Positions 42,660 to 52,963 of a DNA stretch of 64,000 bases are shown in pieces. Below the pieces are notes generated by a model. The model was not told the DNA's origin. It searched no databases and saw only the letters and a program-made list of their open reading frames with translations. Position 1 is the stretch's first letter. Every line of letters starts with the position of its first letter. Origin of the DNA: Aricia agestis (Eukaryota; Arthropoda; Insecta; Lepidoptera; Lycaenidae). The DNA is taken from contig NC_056419.1 in the NCBI RefSeq assembly GCF_905147365.1, positions 3,231,501-3,295,500 on the forward strand, in the 5' to 3' direction. The position numbers were made by a program, and so were the translations under genes.

Positions 42660-43054
42660 CCAACACAAAAATCTTAAAAATAAACGAGATTGCTACGCCG
42701 ATTATTTTTGGGTATCCTTTTGCGAAACGCACTTCACTCTTGTTTTATAAAACAACATAATAGTTTTTTAAAATTCCCTATCTCAAAAACTACGCAACCG
42801 ATTTTGATGAAACTTGCGGTATTTCCTAAGTTGAACAATACGATAACAAAAAAAGAATTACTTAAATCGGACTAGTAGTTCCGGTGATATGCGAACACAG
42901 ACATAAAAACATACATACATACACTTGAAATTTGGCACATTTGTTCAGACTCTGATATAGACTAACATATATGAAAACTGGGCAGTTCTGGAAAAACATA
43001 TTACATACAGTTCGAATTGATAACCTCCTTTTTTTGAAGTCGGTTAAAAATCAT
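42660..43054 (+). repeat. Probable dispersed element ending GAAGTCGGTT
   Basis: CAAAAACTACGCAACCGATT, AAATCGGACTAGTAGTTCCG and an ATACATACATAC run, then AATTGATAACCTCCTTTTTT and TGAAGTCGGTTAAAAA. The end matches that at 4405-4425, but the body differs. Boundaries are uncertain. Confidence 0.45.
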
Positions 43055-43466
43055 TAGAAATGGGTTGGCACTGAACATTGAACAAAAATTGGAATCTATG
43101 TTCATGCTATTGTAGTTTCAAGTTTAAAAGCTCAGAAAAGCAAAGCTAACTTAGTGCTTTACAGAGGAATAAACAATGCAACTGTATCTGGCCGTAAGCT
43201 TCGATAAGCATGAGCATTCTCGTAACATTTTTTTAGATTAACATCATAATCTAACAAATTGCAGTTAACCGTTTACAGGTAGGAACAGAAGATAACTAAT
43301 ATGAATTATTGTATTATTGCTTATAACATGCTTAAACCATTTTATTTACAATTTCAGACATGTATTTTTAATGTGGATATGGGTAACGCTCGACAAACGA
43401 AATGAATAAACTAAGCATCGTGTAGTCTGTAAAACATGGTAAAATATACCATGAAAATATGATGAG

Positions 43467-43516
43467 AAACCTTTTTATTGACATAATACCGTAGTAACAT
43501 GCCAATAAAAAGGTTT
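43467..43516. repeat. 14-bp perfect inverted repeat
   Basis: AAACCTTTTTATTG (43467-43480) and its exact complement (43503-43516) enclose 22 bp. Possibly a minimal MITE. The surrounding 43055-43865 is otherwise unassigned. Confidence 0.6.
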
Positions 43517-43865
43517 ATTATAATGTACCTATGAACTGAACTATATTTCTGAACTACACATACATTAAAACCTTTGTTTTGTTTTGAGTACCTATTATAC
43601 ATAAATTATTTTAATTTTATCATAATATTATATCAGACAATCACACATAGAATCACGATGCACTAAGAATATTCATATAAAATTCAAAATATTCAGTTAA
43701 ATTCATGAAACAAGTACAGTACCGAAGATTCAACGTGACTTGAAAATAGTTTCAACAATCGCACATGCACCATGTTCGTAGTTTTAAACAAGTATAAACT
43801 TAATCTTTCGTCTGTTTAATGTAGTCTAAATTAAAGTTTAGGGAGTTCTGTTCATATTCGTAGAG

Positions 43866-44195
43866 ACCCATGGACACTAGCAGCATCAGAAGAACTGCAA
43901 GTGCGTTGCTGGCCTTTTAAGAGGGAACAGGGTAATAGGGGAGGGTAAGGAAGGGAAGGGAATAGGGGAGGGTAGAGAAGAGAAGGGAAGGGAATAGTGG
44001 AGGGTAGGGAAGGGAATAGTTGAGGGTAAGGAAGGGAATAGGGTAGGGGTTAGGGGATTGGGCCTCCGGTAAACTCACTCACTCGGCGAAACACAGCGCA
44101 AGCGCTGTTTCACGCCGGTCTTCTGTGAGAACGTGGTATTTCTCCGGTCGAGCCGGCCCGAAGCCGGTTCGTGCCGAAGCATGGCTCTCCCACGT
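43866..44195 (-). mobile_element. SX interspersed element lacking its poly(A) end
   Basis: It begins ACCCATGGACACTAGCAGCA, so the last ~60 bp of the tail and poly(A) are missing. The head is complete (CATGGCTCTCCCACGT). The purine tract is the longest in the window, with five AGGGTAGGGAAGGGAA-like rounds, and compensates for the lost tail in total length. The head carries an extra CGAAGCCGGT. Confidence 0.85.
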
Positions 44196-44727
44196 TAATC
44201 TGCATAATTTGCATTCATTTGCATTGCAGCTTTATTTAAATCTGTTCAACGATTTAGGTGTGAAGAGTTTACAGATATGATGTAATTTATTTCACCACAA
44301 ATATGTATTAAAACTGTTTTATATAAATAAACTTCAGTAAAAGAACTTAATTGGACTGGAAATATTATTTATTGAAATGTATGAAATGAAATATAATTTT
44401 ATGCATGAGAATTTAATTTTTCATTATGTATTACTCTCGTATGCAATATCTGTGCAAAACGTTTAATGATTCTCCTTACTGTAAAATTATATGAGAATTG
44501 TCCTATTTCTGCTGTTGGTATTCTGCTGCTCTATGAATTTTAAGTATACAAATAGTTAAATTGACTAAAAATTTCCTAGGGAATACTTTCTTGTATGAAA
44601 CTGTAATAACCAACAATCAAGGTTTGATACACTTTTGTTGCTAAGACGCTAAATATCATCATGTTAAAACGTTTATTCGATATACATAATTATCTTTCTA
44701 TTTTCTTCTTTCTTTTCTTGCATTAAT
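44196..44727. other. Unassigned AT-rich DNA
   Basis: Nothing recognised. Confidence 0.45.
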
Positions 44728-44860
44728 AGCGCGGGAGCCGTACATTTTTCCTGGACAAAAACTGTACCAGATTTCAGAAAAATCGGTTCTGCAGTTTGGG
44801 CGTAAAAAGGTAACAGTCAGTAAGACAGACACATTTTCGCATTTAAAATATAAGTATGGA
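44728..44860 (-). mobile_element. H1 Helitron-like element, middle deleted
   Basis: AGCGCGGGAGCCGTACATTT, TCCTGGACAAAAA, CAGAAAAATCGGTTCTGCAG, TTTGGGCGTAAAAAGGTAAC and a final AAAATATAAGTATGGA|T. The 3' end with CTAG is absent. Confidence 0.7.
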
Positions 44861-45301
44861 TATTATTTTACTTTTTAATTGGATCCAGACTTAATCCAAG
44901 ATGTATTAATGTTGTATAACAGTGGAATGAGACTGTTTTCTCAATGAGCTGCGTCACAATCGAGTGATTTGTGTCGCTCGTGTCAAGTTGTTCATTTACA
45001 AGGACTCGTCGAGTGTGCTCACAGTTGAGTACATATTAGCGACGTAAACGCTACATTAAGAGGATAGAGATAAATTGATGCTTCCAGAATAGGGATTTAG
45101 TCCTAAAGAAGAGATATATAGACATATAAGAAGTAAGGCTGTACTTGCAGAGAGCTTAAACTCATCATTATAAGCTCACTGCTTTTAGTGTTGGTAATTT
45201 TATCGTAAATAAATATCAAGCTACCTTTTTTAGATCGCGTTTCAACCGGAGATAAGGTAAGCTACGTTGCGAGACATAGATTTTTTTTTGAGATTGGTTT
45301 C
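44861..45301. other. Unassigned DNA
   Basis: Nothing recognised. Confidence 0.45.
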
Positions 45302-45545
45302 TTTTTTTTTTATGAAATAAGGGGGCAAACGAGCAAACGGGTCACCTGATGGAAAGCAACTTCCGTCGCCCATGGACACTCGCAGCATCAGAAGAGCTGC
45401 AGGTGCGTTGCCGGCCTTTTAAGAGGGAATAGGGTAATAACTAATAGGGGAGGGTAGGGAAGGGAATAGGGTAGGGGATTGGGCCTCCGGTAAACCCACT
45501 CACTTGGCGAAACACAGCGCAAGCGCTGTTTCACGCCGGTTCTCA
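45302..45545 (-). mobile_element. SX interspersed element, 5' truncated in the head
   Basis: Poly(T), a complete tail and the purine tract, ending GCGCTGTTTCACGCCGGT. The outer ~75 bp of the head are missing. TAATAACTAATAGG is a local tract change. Confidence 0.87.
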
Positions 45546-45694
45546 CATTACCTAAGTAGCATGACATCGCTTAGCGCAGCACTTCTAGTGGTTCTCAAAA
45601 ACACATTCCTTGCAGCTTAGCTCCGGCGGTGGAAACTTAAATTCAAAGTTTCATTTTTAACAAGGCCGCGTTTTGATTTTGGTATTATGCAGTA

Positions 45695-45999
45695 TTTTTT
45701 TTTAATGAAATAAGGGGGCAAACGAGCAAACGGGTCACCTGATGGAAAGCAACTTCCGTCGCCCATCGCACCACTCGCAGCATCAGAAGAGCTGCAAGTG
45801 CGTTGCCGGCCTTTTAAGAGGGAATAGGGTAATAGGGGAGGGTAGGGAAGGGAATAGGGTAGGGGATTGGGCCTTCGGTAAACTCACTCACTCGGCGAAA
45901 CACAGCGCAAGCGCTGTTTCACGCCGGACTTCTGTGAGAACGTGGTATTTCTCCGGTCGAGCCGGCCCATTCGTGCCGAAGCATGGCTCTCCCACGTAT
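45695..45999 (-). mobile_element. SX interspersed element, full length
   Basis: Poly(T) to CTCTCCCACGTATG. It lies only 150 bp from the previous copy, in the same orientation. CCCATCGCACCACTCGCAGC replaces the usual CCCATGGACACTCGCAGC. 45600-45670 between them holds AGCTCCGGCGGTGGAAAC, a possible M6 scrap. Confidence 0.87.
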
Positions 46000-46144
46000 G
46001 AAAGCACAGGAGTTAGCTTGTCTATCGGTAAATGGAATGATGAAGAACAAAAAGGCCCTTCACTGCGATAAAAGTTATTTGCCCTTACAGTTTCTATAAT
46101 TTAAGAATCACTTTTATAGAAAATCCAAAAAGCAGTAAAATTTA

Positions 46145-46203
46145 GGCTGCCTTCACATGTCGCGAGTAGTGCGGCAGCCGCGCGACTTAATGTGAACGCA
46201 GCC
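46145..46203. mobile_element. M8, a 59-bp MITE with TTA duplication
   Basis: TTA|GGCTGCCTTCACATGTCGCG ... CGACTTAATGTGAACGCAGC + C|TTA. The ends are inverted repeats with a few mismatches, and the middle (AGTAGTGCGGCAGCCGC) also pairs with the GGCTGC end. It is very short but fully bordered, and begins with GG like M5 and M6. Confidence 0.7.
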
Positions 46204-46213
46204 TTAGTCTCTA

Positions 46214-46439
46214 CAAGGTGTAATAAAACTAAGTGATATTACTTTAGAGTGTGTACGTGTCCCTTATAGTATATAGTTCACTGTGAAAGTAGCAGCGCTG
46301 AATGAGCAAAATTTCCTGTATTACTCTTTTAGTAAGTTACTCTTTAAGCGCAGCTACTTTCACAGCAAACTTCAAATACCCATACACACCCTATAGTAAA
46401 GTATTATCACTAAGTTTTGTTACACCCTGTACAATCAGA
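46214..46439. mobile_element. M4 MITE, complete, diverged
   Basis: TA|CAAGGTGTAATAAAACTAAG ... AGTTTTGTTACACCCTG|TA. Arms share GTGAAAGTAGCAGCGCTGAA and AGCGCAGCTACTTTCACAG, with an 86-codon frame across the right arm that is a by-product. It is older than 47347-47535 to judge by arm mismatches. Confidence 0.8.
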
Positions 46440-46722
46440 AAAACTCTGAATCCGCCTTATTCAAACAAACTACTCATTAGTTTTAAGTACTTCATACACG
46501 CCCAAACCGCATTCCCACCGAAACCCACGGGGGCAATGTTCTGGAACTTTCGATTGTATTGAGGCAATTTGTCTATGGTTTCTCCGAATTGTCTTTGGTT
46601 TCGATGGAAATTGTTTTTAGTTTCTCCGAATTGTCGTAAGTTTCAATCAAATTTGTCTCTGGTTAGCCGCTGAGTTTAAGGTTTAGGATTGATAATAAAC
46701 AGTCTTTATAATTGATTATATC
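46440..46722. other. Short direct repeats of a TTTCTCCGAATTGTC motif
   Basis: TTTCTCCGAATTGTC occurs twice and variants (GGCAATTTGTCTATGG, CAAATTTGTCTCTGG) surround it between 46560 and 46660. No gene is recognised. Confidence 0.45.
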
Positions 46723-47040
46723 TTTTTTTATGAAATAAGGGGGCAAACGAGCAAACGGGTCACCTGATGGAAAGCAACTTCCGTCGCCCATGGACACTCG
46801 CAGCATCAGAAGAGCTGCATGTGCGTTGCCAGCCTTTTAAGAGGGAATAGGGGAGGGTAGGGATGGGAAGGGAATAGGGGAGGGTAAGGACGGGAATAGG
46901 GTAGGGGATTGGGCCTCCTGTGAACTCACTCACTCGGCGAAACACAGCGCAAGCGCTGTTTCACGCCGGTTTTTTGTGAGAACGTGGTATTTCTCCGGCC
47001 GAGCCGGCCCATTCGTGCCGAAGCATGGCTCTCCCACGTA
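46723..47040 (-). mobile_element. SX element with 6-bp target duplication
   Basis: Poly(T) at the left, GGCTCTCCCACG at the right. TATATC precedes the poly(T) (46717-46722) and follows the head (TATATC after CCCACG), which reads as a 6-bp target duplication with the element starting CGTGGGAGAGCC. This is the best evidence here for the 5' boundary of the family. Confidence 0.87.
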
Positions 47041-47050
47041 TATCGATAAA

Positions 47051-47096
47051 TACTCTTTTGTCGAATAATTTTACTTAATTATTCGACAAAAGAGTA
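47051..47096. repeat. Perfect 20-bp hairpin
   Basis: TACTCTTTTGTCGAATAATT (47051-47070) and its exact complement (47077-47096), loop TTACTT. Slightly imperfect pairing may extend outward (ATCGATAAA and ATTTGTCGAT). Confidence 0.85.
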
Positions 47097-47346
47097 ATTT
47101 GTCGATTGTAAATTATATAACTTACGTTTAACATGCACTACGCAGTGTATGAGGTTTTATTATTCCTTGTTGCATCATTAAACCCACTTGTGCCAGTTGG
47201 GGTTAAAATAAATCGTTTATAAAATAATTTTTTCATCCCATTTTATTACACGAAAGAGAAATAAGGATATACTGAAAAATGTACAAACGTAACTCATTAA
47301 GTATATGAAATCTGCTTGTTGGTATATTATTATCTTTCAAATTATA

Positions 47347-47535
47347 CAGGGTGTAACAAAAATAAGTGATAATACTTTAGGGTGTGTACGTGTTCCTTCT
47401 AGAGAGGTCACTGTGAAAGTAGCAGCGCTGAAAGACCAAAATTTTTTCTTTCAGCGCTGCTACTTTCACAGTGAGCTCTCTAGAAGGAACACGTACACAC
47501 CCTAAAGTATTATCACTTATTTTTGTTACACCCTG
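47347..47535. mobile_element. M4 MITE, near-perfect hairpin
   Basis: Two 88-bp arms (47347-47434 and 47448-47535) differ at a single position and are separated by 13 bp. TA lies on both sides (47345-47346, 47536-47537). The ends read CAGGGTGTAACAAAAATAAG and the inner ends GCAGCGCTGAAAG. A transcript of either strand would form an 88-bp stem, so it is a candidate source of small RNAs. The transposase superfamily cannot be fixed from ends alone; TA suggests Tc1/mariner. Confidence 0.92.
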
Positions 47536-47707
47536 TATGATATAATATTCCGTTATAATATGAAAGAAAAGGTAAATATAATATCTGACAAACTAAAAGT
47601 AAACAGACAAATGTAACAAACTTCTTCCATATTTATCTTACTCTCTCTCTCTACTCTCTATTAGACGGTTACAGCAAAGACTTCTATTTAATCAGTTTAA
47701 TAATATC

Positions 47708-47973
47708 AATATAATATCTATGGACGCTTCACACCACGTCAGTCTGGCCCCGTGGTAAGTACCTGAAGGACTTGTGTTACGGGTACTAAACAACGGAAAT
47801 ATATTTAATACTTTTATACTATACATATATTTAAGATTTTTATTATATGATACACATATTTAATACACATCCATGACCCAAGAACTTTGAAAACTTTTTG
47901 TTCCGTTGGCGGGATTCGAACCCGCGACCCCCGGCTTGAACTACCAATGCGCTCAAAGCCACATAGGTCGTCA
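47708..47973 (-). mobile_element. tS-1 tRNA-headed SINE
   Basis: The minus-strand head contains CGACCTATGTGGCTTTGAGC (partly deleted A-box region) and CGCGGGTTCGAATCCCGCCA. The 3' part ACGGGGCCAGACTGACGTGG is intact, followed by an AT-rich tail. Confidence 0.8.
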
Positions 47974-48273
47974 AGTTTAAATAAAGTCTTTGGGTTACAG
48001 ATCTAAAATATCTGTTGTGAGAAAATAAAAATGTATCATTATATCCTCTGAAAGAGATGGCTTTACATATCAGACGAATCTTAAGCAGACTCACGTAACT
48101 TACTCTACATTTCTCTATTAGATGGTTACAGGTCTAATATTTTAGATGAGCCGAGGTTTGTGAGGGCTCGCGTCGTTTTTCTGCGTGTACTTAATAATCT
48201 TTAAGCCAGTTTTATTTTTATATTTTAATAGTTACCAAATCTTGACTGACCGATAATAACACATCTACATATA

Positions 48274-48606
48274 TTTTTTTTTTATGAACTAAGGGGGCAA
48301 ACGAGCAAACGGGTCACCTGATGGAAAGCAACCTCCGTCGCCCATGGACACTCGCAGCATCAGAAGAGCTGCAGGTGCGTTGCCGGCCTTTTAAGAGGGA
48401 ATAGGGTAATAGAGGAAGGTAGGGATGGAAAGGGAACGGAATAAGGGAAAGTAGGGAAGGGAATAGGGTAGGGGATTGGGCCTCCGGTAAACTCACTCAC
48501 TCGGCGAAACACAGCGCAAGCGCTGTTTCACGCCGGTTTTCTGTGAGGACGTGGTATTTCTCCGGTCGAGCCGGCCCATTCGTGCCGAAGTATGGCTCTC
48601 CCACGT
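48274..48606 (-). mobile_element. SX element nested in H6
   Basis: Full length from poly(T) to CTCTCCCACGT. ACATATA occurs at the left junction (CTACATATA) and after CAGC at the right, a possible 7-bp target duplication. The intact H6 copies at 9196 and 29849 supply the empty site. Confidence 0.87.
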
Positions 48607-48718
48607 CAGCACATATAAATTCATATAAATAAAAATTACTGTGTAAAAGCACAAATCAATAGGCGTGATAGTTTGTCCGTAAAGTGTACCAGAAAATGTT
48701 CAGATTGTGGGATATACT

Positions 48719-48905
48719 ATACTGTACTCGGTGAAACACGGCGGTAGCGGTCATTGACTCCCTGTCAAAAACTTGTCATTTTCTATACAAAGCCGCGATT
48801 GACAACATCTGACACTTCATTGTCAATCGCGGCTTATATAGAAAATGACAAGTTTTTGACAGGGATTCGATGACCGCTACCGCCACGTTTCGCCGAGCAC
48901 AGTAT
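48719..48905. mobile_element. MITE with ~85-bp arms nested in H6
   Basis: ATACTGTACTCGGTGAAACA, GGCGGTAGCGGTCATTGACT, TGTCAAAAACTTGTCATTTT, AAGCCGCGATTGACAA and the complements ending GTTTCGCCGAGCACAGTAT form the arms. The loop is about 14 bp. It lies in the GGATATACT/GGCTCGC junction of H6. The target duplication is unclear. Confidence 0.8.
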
Positions 48906-49228
48906 ATGACTCGCTTCGCTCACCCTAATAAGTCTAGTAACTAACAAACTTACTCTACATTTATCTATTAGATGGTTACAGGTCTTAAATAGGCTACATA
49001 ACCTTATAACGTATAACTACATTAAGCGGCCGTAGGTGTGTCGGTAATTAAGACATGGGCGGGATAGGAAATGACACGTCAGCCGACTGAATATAATGTA
49101 TGTAACGGTTCGTGAATGAATGAATTAATCATCATCGTCTTGTGTTCCTTTGGTACTAAGCACACAATAACGTGCAAGTAAACGTACTCTGTTAAAAATA
49201 TTTTATGAAGATTCCGAAAACATTGATC

Positions 49229-49555
49229 ACGTGGTAGAACAATGCTTCGGCACGAATGGGCCGGCTCAACCGAAGAAATACCACGGGCTCACAGAAGGTT
49301 TTCTGAATGGCGTGAAACAGCGTTAGCGCTGTGTTTCGCCGAGTGAGTGAGTTTAACGGAGGCCCAATTCCCTACCCTTCCCTACCCTTCCCTATTCCCT
49401 TCCTTCCCTCCCCTACCCTGTAATCCTATTACCTCTTAAAAGGCCGGCAACGCACCTGCAGCTCTTCTGATGTTGCGTGTGACCATGGGTGACGGAAGTT
49501 GCTTTCCATCAGGTGACCCGTTTGCTCGTTTGCCCCCTTATTTCATAAAAAAAAA
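49229..49555 (+). mobile_element. SX interspersed element, full length
   Basis: Head ACGTGGTAGAACAATGCTTC is mutated relative to GTGGGAGAGCCATGCTTC, and an insertion GGTTTTCTGAATGG lies before the hairpin. Pyrimidine tract, tail and poly(A) are intact. Confidence 0.87.
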
Positions 49556-49586
49556 CACCATAGAAAAAAGGACAATAATATTTTAA

Positions 49587-50187
49587 TCTATACATATAAT
49601 AAAATCGTAGGAAGCTCAATTCTGTACATTGAATATTTTTGAAAAATAATACTTGGAACGTGATCTACAATCGATATGGAAGCCTAAAATATAGTTTTTA
49701 GAATTTTTGTCTGTTTGTCTGATTGTCTGTTTGTCTGTATGTATGTCCGGGATAAACTCAGAAAGTACTGGATGGATTTACTTCAAATTTTGCACGAATA
49801 TTACTTAGAGGTCGGGTCAACACATAGGCTATATTTTATTACGATATCGCCTAGGGTGGGGGGGAGGGGCTCAAGTTTCAATATTTTTCGTTTTTTGCTC
49901 ATATCACTAAAATTGTGCGTTGTAGAGAAAAAAAATTCCGTACGTAATGAAAGATCATAAAATTTTCTACAAATTTCCCATTTACATTTTGTCTCTATCT
50001 CCACTCCTTGCCTTGCTATGAGCTTTTATCTATCTTTTCTATACAGATTTCGAGTGTTGTTTGATAACAATTCTCCTTTTTTAAGAACAAAGTTAAAAAC
50101 TACACTAAACATACGGTTTTCGAGTTTCATTTGATTTGGGACGAGATCTACTATGCTGACGCGGACGAAGTTGCGGGCACCAACTAG
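49587..50187 (+). mobile_element. H2 Helitron-like element, complete (reference copy)
   Basis: A|TCTATACATATAATAAAATC at the 5' end; GCGGACGAAGTTGCGGGCAC, CAACTAG|T at the 3' end. The 601-bp interior includes GTCTGTTTGTCTGATTGTCT, GATAAACTCAGAAAGTACTG, GGTGGGGGGGAGGGGCTC, CTCCACTCCTTGCCTTGCTA and GTTTTCGAGTTTCATTTGAT. The bulged GAC-GAA-GTT stem sits before CTAG. Three frames of 67-84 codons inside show no Rep or helicase motif. Confidence 0.78.
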
Positions 50188-50920
50188 TAGTAAATAGAAT
50201 AGCTTCATTACACCACAATTTTCACTGAATGCTGCATTTGCTGTACAAACGATAAGATTGATGGAAGATAAAGTATACACTATGCTTAACTAAAAATATG
50301 TGATTTCCTAGGGATTACTTCTTAAATTTCTACAACCGTGTAAATTATTATCTTTTATACACAGGAATTGCGTAAACTACAAGATATCATAATATTCATA
50401 CAAGATTGCAGTCCGTGACGCGACGCCCTGAGAATATCTTGGGTTAACAAGGCGGGCATACATCATAGGATACACTGAGCGTTCTTTATCATGTTTACTT
50501 GACCAACTCACAACTATTACGATAAGGGCAGAAGCCCTTAGTATGTTGTGTAGAAATCCGTTTATGTTATGGTCACTGTACAGGGATAAAATTTATTTTA
50601 ACTAGATATTTTGATCTCAGGGTATCAAAATTATTCTATATTCCTCAAGTAAAGAGGCAAAAGGCACACTATGGCATTTATATTTTATAATATTATCGCA
50701 ATAGGTGATCGTAACAAATCTAGCTTCGGGCCTTATTCAATTGAATCAATTGCTATTTAACAATAAAAATATATATTTTTATAGACTTGAATTAAACGGT
50801 TTAAACATTAGTTTGACAAGTTTTACTGCCAAGAGCCAACGTAGGAAAGTTGCATAATTTAGTAGAATTCGTGTTAGTATCTAGATTCCAGAATGCTGAT
50901 TACTGACTATTATACTTTAG
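50188..50920. other. Unassigned AT-rich DNA
   Basis: Nothing recognised. Confidence 0.45.
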
Positions 50921-51400
50921 TTTTTTTTTTTTTTTTTTTTGATAATAGGGATGATGACAAGGTCAAAGATTAGCGAATTTTGTTAATAACATAAAGAAAT
51001 CACGGTAAAAAATAAGTGTTCCCAAAATTTCAGCCTGATAGCATTTGTATTTTTTTTGTGATGCGCCTTCAAAGTTGGATATTCAAGTCAAATTTTTTTT
51101 CAATTAAATTTCTTAATATTTGTATACCATTCGATAACTTATGCAATTAAAAGCAACTTTTGTTATGAAACCACTTTCATAAACACAATATTTAATATAC
51201 CTATCGAACAAAGTTCTCTCCCGATGCGTACAAACTACGAAAGAGTGACGTCATACTTTCGTAGCACTTTGTATGGAGCGTTTCGGGCAGGTCTATTTTA
51301 TGAGATATTTGAATTGTCATAATTATTATCTTGGTGCATTTTTAAGCTATCTGAGTCATTTTTTCAGCGATATTTCTATTTTAAGAAAAAAAAATAGTCA
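50921..51400 (+). repeat. Poly(T)20 followed by a probable dispersed repeat
   Basis: Twenty T (50921-50940), then ATGACAAGGTCAAAGATTAG, AATTTCAGCCTGATAGCATT, TGCGCCTTCAAAGTTGG and further on ACTACGAAAGAGTGACGTCA, TACTTTCGTAGCACTTTGTA, TGGAGCGTTTCGGGCAGG. I recall this order from lepidopteran repeats. TACGAAAG and CTTTCGTAG form a small stem. Ends not defined. Confidence 0.4.
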
Positions 51401-52732
51401 TCATGCCTATTATAACACAAACTACAATGCATCTGATTTCACATAGTCTAAGATACAGCAGCCAAAACAGCAAAGTTGCTTAAACTTCTAAGTGGTCGTA
51501 AAAGACAGAACAGCGCGTGCTATAAATTAAGCTAAGCACTTAAAGCATTAAGACCGTTTACCTAAGACATAAGAGCAAAGTGCATCAAGATTCATGGCTT
51601 GCATGGCACCGATGCAAAATAATAAGAAAATATATACCGTATATACATACGGTTTCTATAGGATTTGTTTTGCTAGTCCATAAAAATATTATAAAACGAA
51701 ATATTAATTCTTCAAGCCCCATAAGAGTACTCGTACCGGGGATCGCGACAACAATAGAATTCAATAGCATTTCCTGGAAACTGTGATCGAAGTATTATTA
51801 TTGATCTGTCTTTACGTAAAAACCACTGAACTGATTCTCATGAAATTGAAAATTATGCAATACGCTTATGTCTCTGGGAAGAATATAGGCAATTTTTTAA
51901 CATTTCAAAATATACGGTTCCACCGTATTTTAATTTGTAGGCACGTAATTGCGGCAACATCTTCGAAGGGTTATTTTATAAATAACAATTAGGTGTAAGC
52001 TTATAATATATAATGGACGCTGTTAAGCATTCGTGTACTAATCCACATAAAAGTTACGTATTGAGTTATGAATGCAGTTATGTTATTTAGATGATTTAGA
52101 ACAAGACTGCATTTAAAATTTATCAATAACAAAAATTGTGGGTTAGGACACTAATACTTAACAGCGACCATAATATATTCCAAGTATCTCGGGAAAGCAT
52201 TATGTTATAATTTATAAACATTATTATTTTGTATGATAAGCTTTATACAGTGTTAGAGATTACGTTATAACTATACAATTTCCCGCATTTCCGGTCCTTT
52301 GTTAATGAAGGCTTCGCAAAGAGAAGCGGAAATTACACACTTCAGCCCTGCCTTAAATGTTTTAGCGGATCCGTATTTAATGGTCTGTGCCGGCCCTTAG
52401 TAAAAAGGCTAATGGTCGCCGAATAAGGTTTATCCCAGGTAAAAGGGAACAATAAATTGTAGTTGTTAAAACGTCAATAAAAGCTTTGCTACGATGTTTC
52501 TCGGTATGTAAGTCACAAACAGCTCGAGTAAATTTGTGTTCAAAAAAAAGCAGCTGTTCTGGATACGATATTTTTATTATCCTTCATTTTTGAAGGGGGA
52601 TCCAGTCTTTTAGAAAATTAAATCTGAAAATATGCCTACTATGAATACTGGGCAATTTTACTTTTTCTTAGATAACACTGAGTTGTACTCTTCTTTATGC
52701 TGTTGGTCCAGTCAAATTAGGCTTAAATTAGG
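51401..52732. other. Mostly unassigned DNA
   Basis: No gene recognised. 51785-51967 is a very diverged Helitron-like piece (AAAACCACTGAACTGATTCT, then GTAGGCACGTAATTGCGGCA). The remainder shows nothing. Confidence 0.4.
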
Positions 52733-52962
52733 TACAAACAGACAAAAATTCTAAAAACTATATTTTTGACTTCTATATCGATTGTAGATCACGTCGCAAG
52801 TATTATTTTTCAAAAATTTTCAATGTACAGAATTGACTTTCCTACGATTTTATTATATGTATAGATATTTTTCATGAGAAGGTCAGATTAGAGTGAAAGC
52901 CCGGGAAAAACTACAGTACTACAGAATTGACTTTCCTACGATTTTATTATATTAGGTATAGA
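52733..52962 (-). mobile_element. H2 Helitron 5' ends, two partial copies
   Basis: 52733-52865 has AACAGACAAAAATTCTAAAA, CTATATCGATTGTAGATCAC and TTTTATTATATGTATAGA|T. 52919-52962 repeats only the last part: ACAGAATTGACTTTCCTACG, ATTTTATTATATTAGGTATA + GA|T. About 55 bp of other DNA lie between. Both are in the same orientation, so the terminal ~40 bp are duplicated. Confidence 0.75.
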
Positions 52963-52963
52963 T

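Larger units (their letters stand above)
48136..48935 (-). mobile_element. H6 Helitron-like element carrying SX and a MITE
   Basis: The left part GAGCCGAGGTTTGTGAGGGC, TCGTCGTTTTTCTGCG, GATAATAACACATCTACATA matches 29855-29965. After the SX insertion it resumes TAAATAAAAATTACTGTG, CACAAATCAATAGGCGTGAT, GTGGGATATACT; after the MITE it ends CTCGCTTCGCTCACCC. The CTAG terminus has decayed (TTTAGATGAG). Confidence 0.7.

Noticed and set aside
45742..46071. 109-codon frame on the plus strand
   Set aside because: It is an antisense reading of an SX element plus flank; related frames appear wherever an SX copy lies.
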